Assembly (NCBI GenBank): GCA_021823385.1
Contig: JAKAOC010000057.1
Location: 1-9,282 of the forward strand
Reading direction: 5' to 3'
Origin: Actinomycetes bacterium
Lineage (GTDB): Bacteria; Actinomycetota; Acidimicrobiia; Acidimicrobiales; Acidimicrobiaceae
DNA: 9,282 bases
The notes under the pieces are model-generated. The model was not told where the DNA came from, made no database searches, and saw only the letters and a list, made by a program, of their open reading frames with translations. Below are positions 1 through 6,787 of this stretch, one piece after another (positions within the stretch are counted from its first letter, which is position 1; each line of letters starts with the position of its first letter). Position numbers and translations under genes: made by a program.

Positions 1-7
1 AATATAC

Positions 8-754
8 CTAAGCGTAGTATCTTACCCTGCGCAAGAGCCGATTGGCGAGTCGCGGCGTACCTCGCGCACGACGGGCTATCTCCAGGCTGGCTCCCTGTGC
101 GATCTCGACGTCCAGGATGGCGGCGGAGCGGCGCACTATGGTGGCCAGCTCCTCGGGATCGTAGTAGTCGAGCCGGGTCACGAAACCGAAGCGGTCGCGC
201 AGGGGCCCGGTAAGCATGCCGGTCCGAGTGGTGGCACCGATAAGAGTAAACCTGGGCAGGTCGATCCGGATCGACCGCGCCGTCGGCCCTTCGCCGACCA
301 GGATGTCCAGCTTGAAGTCCTCCATGGCGGGGTAAAGAACTTCGCCTGCCGCCTTGGTCATACGGTGGATCTCGTCGATGAAGAGCACGTCACCCTCATT
401 GAGCGAATTCAGGATGGCGGCCAGGTCTCCACCCCGCACGAGCGTCGGGCCGGAGGTGACACGGAAGCCGGCCCCCATCTCGTTCGCCACGATTTGGGCG
501 AGCGACGTCTTGCCCAAGCCGGGGGGTCCTGCAAAGAGGAGGTGGTCCACGCTCTGGCCGCGCCCCTGGGCCGCCTTGATCACCACTTCCAAATGAGCCT
601 TGATCTGGCCCTGTCCAATGAACTCGTCCAGCGATCGCGGCCTGATGGCCACTTCGCTGGCAATATCCGATGGCAGGGCGAAGGGGTTGGAGGCTTCGGC
701 GCGATTGTCATCCACCGGATCGCCTCCGGAGATCATCTCCTTGCGGGGACTCAC
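8..754 (-). CDS. ruvB: Holliday junction branch-migration helicase RuvB (C-terminus missing at window edge)
   Basis: RuvB is the AAA+ motor that drives branch migration of Holliday junctions bound by RuvA. Seen: Walker A GPPGLGKT at residues 76-83, Walker B with the RuvB signature FIDEIHR (125-131), sensor-1 region GATTRTG (173-179), an arginine-finger region GPLRDRFG (183-190), and sensor-2 [14 protein letters not shown] (232-245). The start is GTG at 754, which overlaps the ruvA stop in a GTGA, so the two are translationally coupled. The N-terminus is about 15-20 residues longer than in minimal RuvBs; the ATG at codon 7 is an alternative start. The frame closes at a TAG (10-8), seven bases from the edge, leaving 248 aa against a usual length of about 340. 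The DNA-binding winged-helix domain is therefore absent. The family normally reads RDYAxV here, but the sequence gives R-Y-Y-A-stop in a suddenly AT-rich stretch. I infer a contig-end error, or simply the window edge, rather than a true truncation. Confidence 0.93.
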   Translation of the reverse strand: MSPRKEMISGGDPVDDNRAEASNPFALPSDIASEVAIRPRSLDEFIGQGQIKAHLEVVIKAAQGRGQSVDHLLFAGPPGLGKTSLAQIVANEMGAGFRVTSGPTLVRGGDLAAILNSLNEGDVLFIDEIHRMTKAAGEVLYPAMEDFKLDILVGEGPTARSIRIDLPRFTLIGATTRTGMLTGPLRDRFGFVTRLDYYDPEELATIVRRSAAILDVEIAQGASLEIARRARGTPRLANRLLRRVRYYA

Positions 755-1347
755 GAGCGCAGCTCCGCCAACGCCGCTCTGACCGCCTGGGCGACGTCCT
801 GGCCGGGCTCCATTGCCTCTACGCCTCTCCTGATCTCGCGTGCGTCGAAGCCCAGTGAAGCAAGCGCCGCCTCCACCTCCCGCCGCACCGACGAATCCCC
901 CGCGCTGCGCGGCGCGCCGCCCGAAGCCCCGGACAGGGCCCGAATGGAAGCGAGCTTCGAGGAGAGCTCGACCAGGATGCGTGTGGCCGTCTTCTCGCCG
1001 ATGCCGGGAACCCGCGTCAACATCGCCACGTCCTTTGTCTCGACCGCCTCAGTGAGCAAATCGGCATCCAGCATCGAGACGATGACGAGCGCCAGTGCGG
1101 GGCCGACCATCCGAACTCCGATCAGAACCTCGAACAGGTTGCGCTCGGCAAGCGTCTCGAAACCGTAGATGGAGATCGAGTCCTCGCGGACCACGGTGAC
1201 GCAGAAGAGTTCGATCTCCTGGCCCGGCTTGGCCGTCATCGCGATGGCGAGGGGAACCGAGACTAGATACCCCACGCCGCCCGCCTGAACGATCAGAGTC
1301 CGGGCACCGCCGGTTCCTCGGACCGTGCCACTCAGAAGTGCAATCAC
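751..1347 (-). CDS. ruvA: Holliday junction DNA helicase subunit RuvA
   Basis: RuvA forms the tetrameric platform that holds the four-way junction and loads RuvB. The 198 aa length is normal for the family. An N-terminal OB-fold (about 1-63) contains [11 protein letters not shown] (53-63), which includes the acidic-pin pair E55/D56. Two helix-hairpin-helix elements follow: [11 protein letters not shown] (77-87), a variant of the usual GVGPKLAL, and [12 protein letters not shown] (113-124), which is canonical. An Ala/Gly/Ser linker (about 138-152) leads to the C-terminal RuvB-contact domain (about 153-198). The start is GTG at 1347, supported by an AGGAG nine bases upstream that sits across the ruvC stop codon. 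The gene begins 12 nt after ruvC and ends in a GTGA overlap with ruvB, the classic ruvCAB order. The identification is certain from motifs and context together. Confidence 0.96.
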   Translation of the reverse strand: MIALLSGTVRGTGGARTLIVQAGGVGYLVSVPLAIAMTAKPGQEIELFCVTVVREDSISIYGFETLAERNLFEVLIGVRMVGPALALVIVSMLDADLLTEAVETKDVAMLTRVPGIGEKTATRILVELSSKLASIRALSGASGGAPRSAGDSSVRREVEAALASLGFDAREIRRGVEAMEPGQDVAQAVRAALAELRS

Positions 1348-1356
1348 CAGCCAAGA

Positions 1357-1361
1357 CTCCT
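1357..1361 (-). promoter_or_regulatory. Shine-Dalgarno of ruvA
   Basis: AGGAG on the minus strand lies nine bases before the GTG at 1347 and overlaps the ruvC stop codon. It supports the GTG start of ruvA and suggests that terminating ruvC ribosomes feed ruvA. Confidence 0.7.
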
Positions 1362-1884
1362 AGTCAACTTGGGGAAGAGGCGCAGGAGCGGTAGTCCTGG
1401 CGGCTCCCCCTCCCCGCATGTTAGCGAGGTGGCAAAGTGCGAGCGCCACCGCGTCCGCGACGTCCGGCGGCTCCGGAGCGCTGGGAAGATCACCGATGAT
1501 CTGGACCATCCTCTGTACTTGAAACTTGCTCGCGGCTCCGTGGCCGGCCACTGCCAGCTTCACCTCAGCCGCACTGTACTCCAGGACTGCGACGCCGGCT
1601 TGATGGCAGGCCAAATGGACCAGGCCAACCGCCTGCACCACCCCAAAAGCGGTCTTGGCATTCTTGCGAAACAGGATTCTCTCCACGACCACCACGTCGG
1701 GACGGTAGTCGCCAATCAGGGCCGCGATCTCGGTGAAAAACTCCGAAAGCCTCTCACCCAGCGGCGCGCTGGGCGCGGTCTGGATCAGGCCGGCGGAGAC
1801 TATATGCTCCGCGGCCAAAGGCAGGGAATCGACTACGCCGTATCCGCAGCGGGATAGGCCGGGGTCGATTCCCAGAACGCGCAC
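1360..1884 (-). CDS. ruvC: Crossover junction endodeoxyribonuclease RuvC
   Basis: RuvC is the dimeric resolvase that nicks Holliday junctions symmetrically; it has an RNase H-like fold. The 174 aa reading starts at GTG 1884 and opens with RVLGIDPGLSRCGYGVV, the family's usual beginning. All four catalytic acids are in place: D7 (GIDPG), E68 (VVVVERI), and D141 with D144 (PPDVADAVALAL). The C-terminal 20 residues are a Pro/Ala-rich tail. The open frame continues about 90 codons upstream, but that part only reads the peroxiredoxin gene out of frame, so the GTG was chosen by homology. The Shine-Dalgarno is weak. The start lies 11 nt after the peroxiredoxin stop, which suggests translation coupled to that gene. 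It is followed after 12 nt by ruvA. Confidence 0.95.
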   Translation of the reverse strand: MRVLGIDPGLSRCGYGVVDSLPLAAEHIVSAGLIQTAPSAPLGERLSEFFTEIAALIGDYRPDVVVVERILFRKNAKTAFGVVQAVGLVHLACHQAGVAVLEYSAAEVKLAVAGHGAASKFQVQRMVQIIGDLPSAPEPPDVADAVALALCHLANMRGGGAARTTAPAPLPQVD

Positions 1885-1895
1885 CGTATGCCAGC

Positions 1896-2360
1896 CTAGG
1901 ACGGTTCCGCCTCGGCCTCCCTGACCGCCTTGAGCAAGGTGCTCATCGGCTGGTAGGTGAGCCCGGCGGTGGTCCGGTGACAGAATGTGACGAACCCTTG
2001 CCGGTTGATCACAAAAATGCTCCGGCGATAGAAGCCGAGCGGCCCGAGCACTCCGTAGGCGGCGCCCACCTTCCTGTCGAGATCGGAGAGCAGCGGTACC
2101 GAAAGGGACTGGCGCTCGGCAAAGGCGCGATGTGTCTCGGGGTCCTGAGGGCTGATGCCCCACACGGTGGCCCCCAAGCCGGAGAATTCAGGCATGCCAT
2201 CGGAGTAGGCACGCAGCTGCAGCGTGCAAACGGGCGAGTGATCCTCCGGATAGAACGCGAGAATCAGGGGTCGCCCCAACATCGACTTCAATGAGTACTG
2301 CGCTTCGGGATGCCCCTCCAGTTCGAAGTCTGGAGCAGGGTCACCCACGCCCAGCACCAC
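1896..2360 (-). CDS. Peroxiredoxin of the PrxQ/BCP (AhpC-TSA) type
   Basis: This is a thiol peroxidase that reduces hydrogen peroxide or organic hydroperoxides in the cytoplasm. The 154 aa sequence has the Prx signature: GDPAPDFEL near the N-terminus (6-14), then FYPEDHSPVC (36-45), which is the PxxxSxxC active-site motif with peroxidatic Cys45. A conserved Arg precedes the strand SIFVI (112-118). PrxQ enzymes often carry a resolving Cys five residues after the first, but here that position is Arg50. The only other cysteine is Cys127. The protein is therefore a one-Cys type or uses an atypical resolving residue or partner. No signal peptide is seen. The start overlaps the yebC stop by one base (TAGTG). 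A second GTG at 2357 is better spaced from the GGAGG at 2365-2369, so the protein may be one residue shorter. Its place between yebC and ruvC in one operon suggests co-expression with DNA repair. Confidence 0.9.
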   Translation of the reverse strand: MVLGVGDPAPDFELEGHPEAQYSLKSMLGRPLILAFYPEDHSPVCTLQLRAYSDGMPEFSGLGATVWGISPQDPETHRAFAERQSLSVPLLSDLDRKVGAAYGVLGPLGFYRRSIFVINRQGFVTFCHRTTAGLTYQPMSTLLKAVREAEAEPS

Positions 2361-3109
2361 TAGGCCTCCACCAGTTCGAGAATGGCATCGGGTATGTCGA
2401 AATTGGCATAGACGTTCTGAACGTCATCCATATCCTCCAAGGCGTCCACCACCCTGAGCACCTTGCGGGCCTCAGCCTCTTCGTTCAACGGGATCATCGT
2501 GTTGGGAACCATTGTCAGCTCGGCCGAGGAGACCTTGTAGCCGGCCGCCTCAAGCGAATCACGCACCTCGCCAAGCGTGGATGGCGCACAAGTCACCTGC
2601 CAACTGTCTCCTAGGTCGCTTACGTCCTCCGCACCTGCCTCAGCAGCGGCAAGCATCAGTTCATCCTCGTCGGCACTGCGCTCCATGAGCAGCACTCCCT
2701 TGCGCTCGAACTGCCAGGCAACTGCTCCCGGCTCGGCCATGGAGCCGCCGTTCTTCGAAAATGCGTTGCGCACATCCGCTCCGGTGCGGTTCCTGTTGTC
2801 GGTAAGGCATTCGACGATGATCGCCACACCCGCGGCCGCGTAGCCCTCGTAGGTGACAGGCTCGTAGCGCACGCCTTCCAGCTCTCCGGTCCCTCGCTTT
2901 ATCGCCCGGTCGATCGTATCGACCGGCACCGAGGCATCGCGGGCCTTGCTGTACATGGTCCTGAGCGTCGCATTGGACGAAAGGTCACCTCCGCCTTCAC
3001 GGGCGGCCACCTCCACTTGCCGGATCAGCTTTGCAAAAAGCTTGCCGCGAGCCTTGTCCTGGGCACCCTTCTTGTGCTTGATGGTCGCCCATTTGGAGTG
3101 ACCTGACAT
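2360..3109 (-). CDS. yebC: YebC/PmpR (TACO1) family protein
   Basis: YebC proteins were long annotated as DNA-binding regulators. More recent work on bacterial and mitochondrial (TACO1) members points to a ribosome-associated role that relieves stalling on difficult, proline-rich stretches. The 249 aa length is typical. The N-terminus MSGHSKWATIKHKKGAQDK is a near-perfect family signature. It is followed by RGKLFAKLIRQVEVAAREGG (21-40), VPVDTIDRAIKRGTGE (61-76) and the RNRTGADVRNAFSKNGGSM block with its conserved Arg and Asn residues. The ATG at 3109 is preceded by GAGGTGG at 3115-3121 with five bases of spacing, the clearest ribosome-binding site in this operon. The gene starts 22 nt after pdxT and overlaps the peroxiredoxin start by one base. 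A pdxT-yebC-ruvC arrangement is common in actinobacteria, usually without the peroxiredoxin. Confidence 0.96.
   Translation of the reverse strand: MSGHSKWATIKHKKGAQDKARGKLFAKLIRQVEVAAREGGGDLSSNATLRTMYSKARDASVPVDTIDRAIKRGTGELEGVRYEPVTYEGYAAAGVAIIVECLTDNRNRTGADVRNAFSKNGGSMAEPGAVAWQFERKGVLLMERSADEDELMLAAAEAGAEDVSDLGDSWQVTCAPSTLGEVRDSLEAAGYKVSSAELTMVPNTMIPLNEEAEARKVLRVVDALEDMDDVQNVYANFDIPDAILELVEA
2365..2369 (-). promoter_or_regulatory. Shine-Dalgarno of the peroxiredoxin gene
   Basis: GGAGG lies inside the last codons of yebC. It is four bases from the GTG at 2360 and seven bases from the GTG at 2357. The spacing favours the second GTG as the true start. Confidence 0.6.
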
Positions 3110-3131
3110 TTATCCCACCTCAAGTGAACGT

Positions 3132-3740
3132 CTAGAAGCTCTCAAGAAACAGCTTATGCAATCGGTCGTCGCCGGTCACCTCCGGATGGAATGAGCTGAC
3201 CAGAACGTTGTCGGAGCGGCAGACCGCGGGCACTTCGTGGGTACCGCCGGCCTGGAACTCGTAGGTGACGCTCGCCAGCACGCTCACACCAGGGCCGACA
3301 CGAGTGACAACGGGCGCACGGATGAAGGCCACCGTCATCGGCCCTCCTGCCACACCTTCCACGCGAAGGTCCGCCTCGAAGGAGTTCACCTGGCGGCCGA
3401 AGCCGTTGCGGCGTACCGTTATGTCGATGGCACCCAGGGCGACCTGGTCCGGCCGGCCATCAAGGATCTCGGAAGCGAGAATGATCATGCCGGCGCAGGT
3501 GCCCAGCAGCGCTCCCCCGTTTGCCGCGAAACCGATCACCGGCTCGAGCAACTCGGAAGAGCGAAGTAGCAGGGAGATCGTGGTCGACTCGCCTCCCGGA
3601 ATGACCAGGTGCGTCACGCCCTTCAGCTCGGCTGGCAGCTTGACCAGACGCGCTTCGACGCCTAGGCGCCCGAACGACTCCGCGTGCTCACGAAAGTCGC
3701 CCTGTAGGGCGAGTATGCCGACGACCGGATCCTCGGGAAT
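3132..3740 (-). CDS. pdxT: PLP synthase glutaminase subunit PdxT (start codon non-standard)
   Basis: PdxT is the class-I glutamine amidotransferase that hydrolyses glutamine and passes ammonia to PdxS for pyridoxal 5'-phosphate synthesis. Read from ATT at 3740, it is 202 aa, which is normal. It contains VVGILALQGDFREH (6-19, the family N-terminus), IPGGESTT (47-54), the nucleophile elbow GTCAGMI with Cys82, the AFIRAP strand (138-143), and SFHPE with His185 and Glu187, completing the triad. The frame is open from 3893 to the stop and contains no ATG, GTG or TTG before an internal GTG at 3617. Starting at that GTG would remove the essential LALQGD strand. The start must therefore be non-standard: ATT at 3740, two bases after the pdxS stop, or CTG at 3749, overlapping it. 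A sequence error is the alternative. Translation is probably coupled to pdxS. Confidence 0.9.
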   Translation of the reverse strand: MPEDPVVGILALQGDFREHAESFGRLGVEARLVKLPAELKGVTHLVIPGGESTTISLLLRSSELLEPVIGFAANGGALLGTCAGMIILASEILDGRPDQVALGAIDITVRRNGFGRQVNSFEADLRVEGVAGGPMTVAFIRAPVVTRVGPGVSVLASVTYEFQAGGTHEVPAVCRSDNVLVSSFHPEVTGDDRLHKLFLESF

Positions 3741-3742
3741 CT

Positions 3743-4645
3743 CTACCAGCCCCGCTCGGCAAGGTGCACGTCCACCTTGTCCATCTCGATGCCCACCATG
3801 GGGACGCCCAGATTGCGCGAAACCTTTGCCAGAATGCTCGCATCCTGGAAGTGAGTGGTCGCCTCGACGATAGCGCGAGCCCTCTTGGCGGGATCACCGC
3901 TCTTGAAGATGCCAGAGCCTACGAAGCAGGCCTCCGCCCCAAGCTGCATGACCAGAGCGGCATCCGCTGGCGTGGCAATGCCACCTGCGCAGAAGAGCGG
4001 GACGGGAAGCTTGCCGGTCTCCGCAATCTCGGCCACGAGTTCGTAAGGGGCACGCAGGTCCTTGGCCCAGGCGTGCAGCTCCGCGGAGTCTGCCTGGGTG
4101 ATCTTTCTGATATCGCCCACGATGGAACGAAGGTGGCGCACCGCCTCTACGACGTTGCCGGTGCCCGCCTCGCCCTTGGACCTGATCAGAGCAGCACCCT
4201 CGGAAATGCGGCGGAGCGCCTCGCCCAGGTTGGTGGCGCCGCAGACGAAGGGAACCGGGAAGCGCCACTTGTCGATATGGTGCGCCTCGTCGGCGGGGGT
4301 CAGCACCTCGGACTCGTCTATGTAGTCGACCTGCAGCGCCTCGAGGATCTGCGCCTCGACGAAGTGGCCGATACGCGCCTTAGCCATGACGGGAATGGAG
4401 ACCGCGGCCTGTATCCCTTCGATCAGGGCCGGGTCGCTCATGCGCGCAACGCCGCCATCACGCCGGATGTCGGCCGGCACGCGCTCGAGCGCCATCACCG
4501 CCACCGCACCCGCATCCTCGGCTATCTTGGCCTGGTCAGCGGTGACGACGTCCATGATGACGCCGCCTCTAAGCATCTCCGCGAGGCCGCGCTTCACTCG
4601 TGCGGTCGCCTTTGTCACGGCGGGAGCAGTCTCCTCGGTCATCAT
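3743..4645 (-). CDS. pdxS: Pyridoxal 5'-phosphate synthase lyase subunit PdxS
   Basis: PdxS condenses ribose 5-phosphate, glyceraldehyde 3-phosphate and ammonia (from PdxT) into PLP. It assembles as a dodecamer decorated by PdxT. The 300 aa TIM-barrel sequence is almost canonical: GGVIMDVV with Asp32, [10 protein letters not shown] (52-61), [11 protein letters not shown] with the Schiff-base Lys89, and [12 protein letters not shown] with Lys157. The 68-residue spacing of the two lysines equals that of K81/K149 in the Bacillus enzyme. The C-terminus [12 protein letters not shown] is as expected. Two adjacent ATGs (4645 and 4642) follow GAAAGGG at 4650-4656; the second is better spaced (7 nt), so the protein may be one residue shorter. 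An upstream in-frame extension to 4753 is not conserved-looking and was rejected. The gene heads the pdxS-pdxT-yebC-prx-ruvCAB run. Confidence 0.97.
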   Translation of the reverse strand: MMTEETAPAVTKATARVKRGLAEMLRGGVIMDVVTADQAKIAEDAGAVAVMALERVPADIRRDGGVARMSDPALIEGIQAAVSIPVMAKARIGHFVEAQILEALQVDYIDESEVLTPADEAHHIDKWRFPVPFVCGATNLGEALRRISEGAALIRSKGEAGTGNVVEAVRHLRSIVGDIRKITQADSAELHAWAKDLRAPYELVAEIAETGKLPVPLFCAGGIATPADAALVMQLGAEACFVGSGIFKSGDPAKRARAIVEATTHFQDASILAKVSRNLGVPMVGIEMDKVDVHLAERGW

Positions 4646-4680
4646 GACACCCTTTCGAAGCTCTTGGTGGGATCGGCGAC

Positions 4681-4713
4681 CGTATACCGGCCGCCTACGC
4701 GACCTACAGTCTA
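4681..4713 (-). promoter_or_regulatory. pdxS: Possible promoter of the pdxS operon
   Basis: Two minus-strand hexamers fit the actinobacterial -10 pattern TANNNT or nearly so: TAGACT at 4713-4708 and TATACG at 4686-4681. The first would give a 5' leader of roughly 55 nt and the second roughly 30 nt. No good -35 box is found 16-18 bases upstream of either. The 268-base gap makes a promoter here likely, but its exact place is a guess. No MocR-type PdxR regulator gene or recognisable riboswitch is visible in the window. Confidence 0.25.
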
Positions 4714-4862
4714 AGGCCTGCGCGGGCATTTCAGTGGGTCGCCTTTTCGGCACCCCATCGCACTATTTCCATCGAATTCCGCATTGCAAACACCCAAATC
4801 CGCTCAGGCGCCGTCCATTGCGCACGGAATCCGTCGTCAGGCTTCTCGCGCGGACTCTCTCA

Positions 4863-4891
4863 GGACTCCTCGCGCGGGCTGCTCGAGGTCC
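4863..4891 (-). terminator. Weak hairpin downstream of the DUF3048 gene
   Basis: About 22 bases after the stop of the DUF3048 gene, the minus strand can fold GGAC-CTCG against CGAG-GA-GTCC, with a two-base bulge and an 11-base loop. No T-run follows. It may act as a weak or factor-assisted terminator. The rest of the gap 4646-4913 holds only the possible pdxS promoter elements and an odd palindrome, ACGGAATCCGT (4824-4834). I see no small gene in it. Confidence 0.22.
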
Positions 4892-4913
4892 AACGCCAAG
4901 TTGATGGACTCAC

Positions 4914-5948
4914 CTAGCCCTGGACCGACAGCGTGGCACCTATCGGGGCGAAGATCACCCAGGTGCGCCCCGGAAGCACCTTGACCGGCTGGCCATTGGA
5001 ATAGGTGTACGTCGGCACCGCCGCCTCCGAGGGCTTAGCCCACTTTGCGGTCGCTATCCTTCCGCCGAAGGCCACTTCGCCAGTCCCCGAGCCAACCAGC
5101 TGCGCCTCCGGCACGGGGTTTCCGGCAGGGTCCACAAAGCCGGTGTTCACGTAGTTGACGTACTCTATGATCACGTTGGTCGCGGTTATCGGCGAGCCGC
5201 TGGTCGTGGTGACCTGGGTGCCGTTGATGGACTTGGTCCAATCCGAATTCGCCGAGTTGTAGGTCCACGTGTCGGTGACGGCGCCCGAGATTGCGATGCT
5301 GAAAGCAGGCGCGGGCTTGGAAAGCGCGGCGGGTTCGCTTGTCCCCGGCCTGACGTAGCTGAACAGCGCATGCGGCGTCGAGCCTCGCCCTCCTGCGGCC
5401 TTGTAGAGGGCTGCCGTCGAGCTATAGAGGTTGTGCGGCTCGGGCCGGTTGTAGTCGCGGTAGTAGGCCGAACCCGCCAGGTTGGCGCCCACATCAACCA
5501 CCCCGGTTGCCCTGACGTCGGCGACAAAGGTCGGAATTCCTCCGGAGTAGGCAAGCAGCCCTCCGGTCTGGGCCGCAAGCGCTGCATCGGTAGCCCTGAC
5601 TGAGCGGATCGGCCCGACCTTTGCGGCATTTTGGGACTGAAAGACGATCATGTAGCGGGTGAGCCCGCCTTCGACCTGCTCCTCGTAGACGATGTCGGCG
5701 TGGTCGATTCCAGACTGCGGCCATGCCTGGGGCGCGTTGTCGATCTTCACCATCAACGGCGGACGATTCGGATTCGGCCCTCCGGGGACCTGAGGCAACC
5801 CGGTCAGCGCATAGGTGGGCGGGGGCGCGGTGGTCGTGGTGGAAGCCCGGGTGCTGGTCGTAGTGCTGGCAGCGGGGCTGGACCCGCACGCAGCCAGCAG
5901 CGCGGCGGCGGAAACGGAGGCGGCAACGAACTTGGCCTTGGGGTGCAA
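4914..5948 (-). CDS. DUF3048 (YerB-like) lipoprotein
   Basis: This is a predicted secreted lipoprotein of 344 aa whose biochemical function is not established. The N-terminus has a short basic region, a hydrophobic stretch (7-20) and a lipobox LAAC with Cys21. A Ser/Thr/Pro-rich linker follows (about 22-45), typical of a tether from the membrane. The DUF3048 N-terminal domain is recognisable by PLMVKIDN (64-71), ADIVYEEQVEGGLTRY (84-99), GPIRSVR (112-118) and NRPEPHNLYSS (167-177). The C-terminal domain carries GEVAFGGRIATAKWAKP (290-306) and LPGRTWVIFAP (325-335). The TTG start at 5948 is supported by AAGGAG five bases upstream. It lies 14 nt after the M48-like gene, so the two are probably co-transcribed with the glycosyltransferase. 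B. subtilis YerB is the best-known relative. An envelope role is inferred from the lipobox and neighbours only. Confidence 0.88.
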   Translation of the reverse strand: MHPKAKFVAASVSAAALLAACGSSPAASTTTSTRASTTTTAPPPTYALTGLPQVPGGPNPNRPPLMVKIDNAPQAWPQSGIDHADIVYEEQVEGGLTRYMIVFQSQNAAKVGPIRSVRATDAALAAQTGGLLAYSGGIPTFVADVRATGVVDVGANLAGSAYYRDYNRPEPHNLYSSTAALYKAAGGRGSTPHALFSYVRPGTSEPAALSKPAPAFSIAISGAVTDTWTYNSANSDWTKSINGTQVTTTSGSPITATNVIIEYVNYVNTGFVDPAGNPVPEAQLVGSGTGEVAFGGRIATAKWAKPSEAAVPTYTYSNGQPVKVLPGRTWVIFAPIGATLSVQG

Positions 5949-5953
5949 ATCGG

Positions 5954-5959
5954 CTCCTT
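5954..5959 (-). promoter_or_regulatory. Shine-Dalgarno deciding the TTG start of the DUF3048 gene
   Basis: AAGGAG lies five bases before the TTG at 5948. It is the main reason for choosing this uncommon start codon, which also gives a complete signal peptide. Confidence 0.75.
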
Positions 5960-5962
5960 GGG

Positions 5963-6787
5963 TCAGAACTCGGAAATCTCGGTCAATCGCTCGGCCGTAA
6001 CCACGTCACGAAGCTCGGGGATGAACCAGAACGGGCCGAACAAGCGTCGCTTGGGGTCCGCGGTGGGCTGGACCTTTATCTCCTCGGCCTTTAGCATGAG
6101 CGAGATTAGCGCAGGCGGAAAGCGCGTCGCGGTCAGAGCGCCTACATCGGCGGCGATGTCACGCCCCAGCATGGCGTGGGTGTAGACCGTGGGCACCGCA
6201 CCCGGCCAGAACCGGCCAACCACTCGGCGGAAGGCACGGACCTTTGCCTCGAAGCCCACCTCGCCTGATCGGATCTTGACCAGCTCTCTTGCCAGCAACG
6301 CCTCGAGCTCGAGCCGCGTGAGGAGTTCGAGCGCTCCGCTGGTGACCACCACGGCGCCCGCGCGGTCCGGCCCCTGGATCGCGAGAGCATTGATCTGGGG
6401 CTCATCAAGGAGAAACACGTTTGGTGGCTCGAGGCCTATGCTGGCCGAGATCCCCTCCACAAGCGACTCCGCCCTGGGAGCGTTGTCGTCGTCCAGGAGC
6501 GCCAAGTCCAATAGGTGCGACTCGTCGACGCCGGCCTGGCTGTACCCAACCGCCGCCACAACCAAGGAGCCCACCAGCACCGCGGCACCCGCGATAGTGG
6601 AGGCACCCGTGGGCACGCCGGCCATGGCAATCAGCACGCCGATGACGACTCCGAGCACCACTCCCACGATTGCGCCAACCGCCAAGTAGTACGAAACCAC
6701 CTCTGCGGACCCTCTCTTGGGATCGAACCCGTCAATTCCGCCCCACAGCGGGTATGTGCTCTGTTTTGCCACCTGTCCCACTCTCAC
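5963..6787 (-). CDS. Two-TM M48-peptidase-like protein lacking the zinc site
   Basis: This 274 aa protein is predicted to sit in the membrane with two helices near the N-terminus (about 30-56 and 62-82), like HtpX-type M48 enzymes. Downstream it keeps the M48 framework: PPNVFLLDEPQINALAI (121-137), then GAVVVTSGALELL (144-156) and LELEALLARELVKIRSGEV (159-177). In active enzymes this last block reads AHELAHI. Here both zinc-binding histidines are replaced (R167-E-L-V-K171) while the Glu168 is kept. The later EADxxA block, which supplies the third ligand, appears as I-A-A-D (211-214) and lacks the Glu. I infer a catalytically dead pseudopeptidase with a scaffolding or regulatory role; the function is unknown. 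The GTG start at 6787 has AGGAGG eight bases upstream and overlaps the glycosyltransferase stop (GTGA). The assignment to M48 rests on motif resemblance by eye. Confidence 0.8.
   Translation of the reverse strand: MRVGQVAKQSTYPLWGGIDGFDPKRGSAEVVSYYLAVGAIVGVVLGVVIGVLIAMAGVPTGASTIAGAAVLVGSLVVAAVGYSQAGVDESHLLDLALLDDDNAPRAESLVEGISASIGLEPPNVFLLDEPQINALAIQGPDRAGAVVVTSGALELLTRLELEALLARELVKIRSGEVGFEAKVRAFRRVVGRFWPGAVPTVYTHAMLGRDIAADVGALTATRFPPALISLMLKAEEIKVQPTADPKRRLFGPFWFIPELRDVVTAERLTEISEF

Noticed and set aside
365..1168. Plus-strand open frame of 267 codons across ruvB and ruvA
   Set aside because: It is antisense to two certain genes and crosses their junction. The translation is low-complexity without any domain.
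1885..2163. N-terminal extension of ruvC to an upstream ATG
   Set aside because: The extra 93 codons only read the peroxiredoxin gene in another frame, and RuvC proteins begin at the RVLGIDPG block.
3132..3617. Short 161-residue version of PdxT starting at the internal GTG
   Set aside because: It would lack the first strand and the LALQGD loop that all PdxT proteins have, while the upstream sequence clearly encodes them.
3764..4714. Long plus-strand open frame (316 codons) opposite pdxS
   Set aside because: It is a mirror of the highly conserved PdxS frame in GC-rich DNA. Its translation shows no recognisable domain and it has no ribosome-binding site.
4646..4753. 36-residue N-terminal extension of PdxS
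   Set aside because: It is basic and unlike any PdxS N-terminus. The paired ATGs at 4645 and 4642 have a Shine-Dalgarno and give the standard protein.
4845..4877. Direct repeat CTCGCGCGG, two copies 24 bases apart
   Set aside because: The match beyond the nine-base core is poor, and such short GC repeats are expected by chance. It is not a CRISPR or att site.
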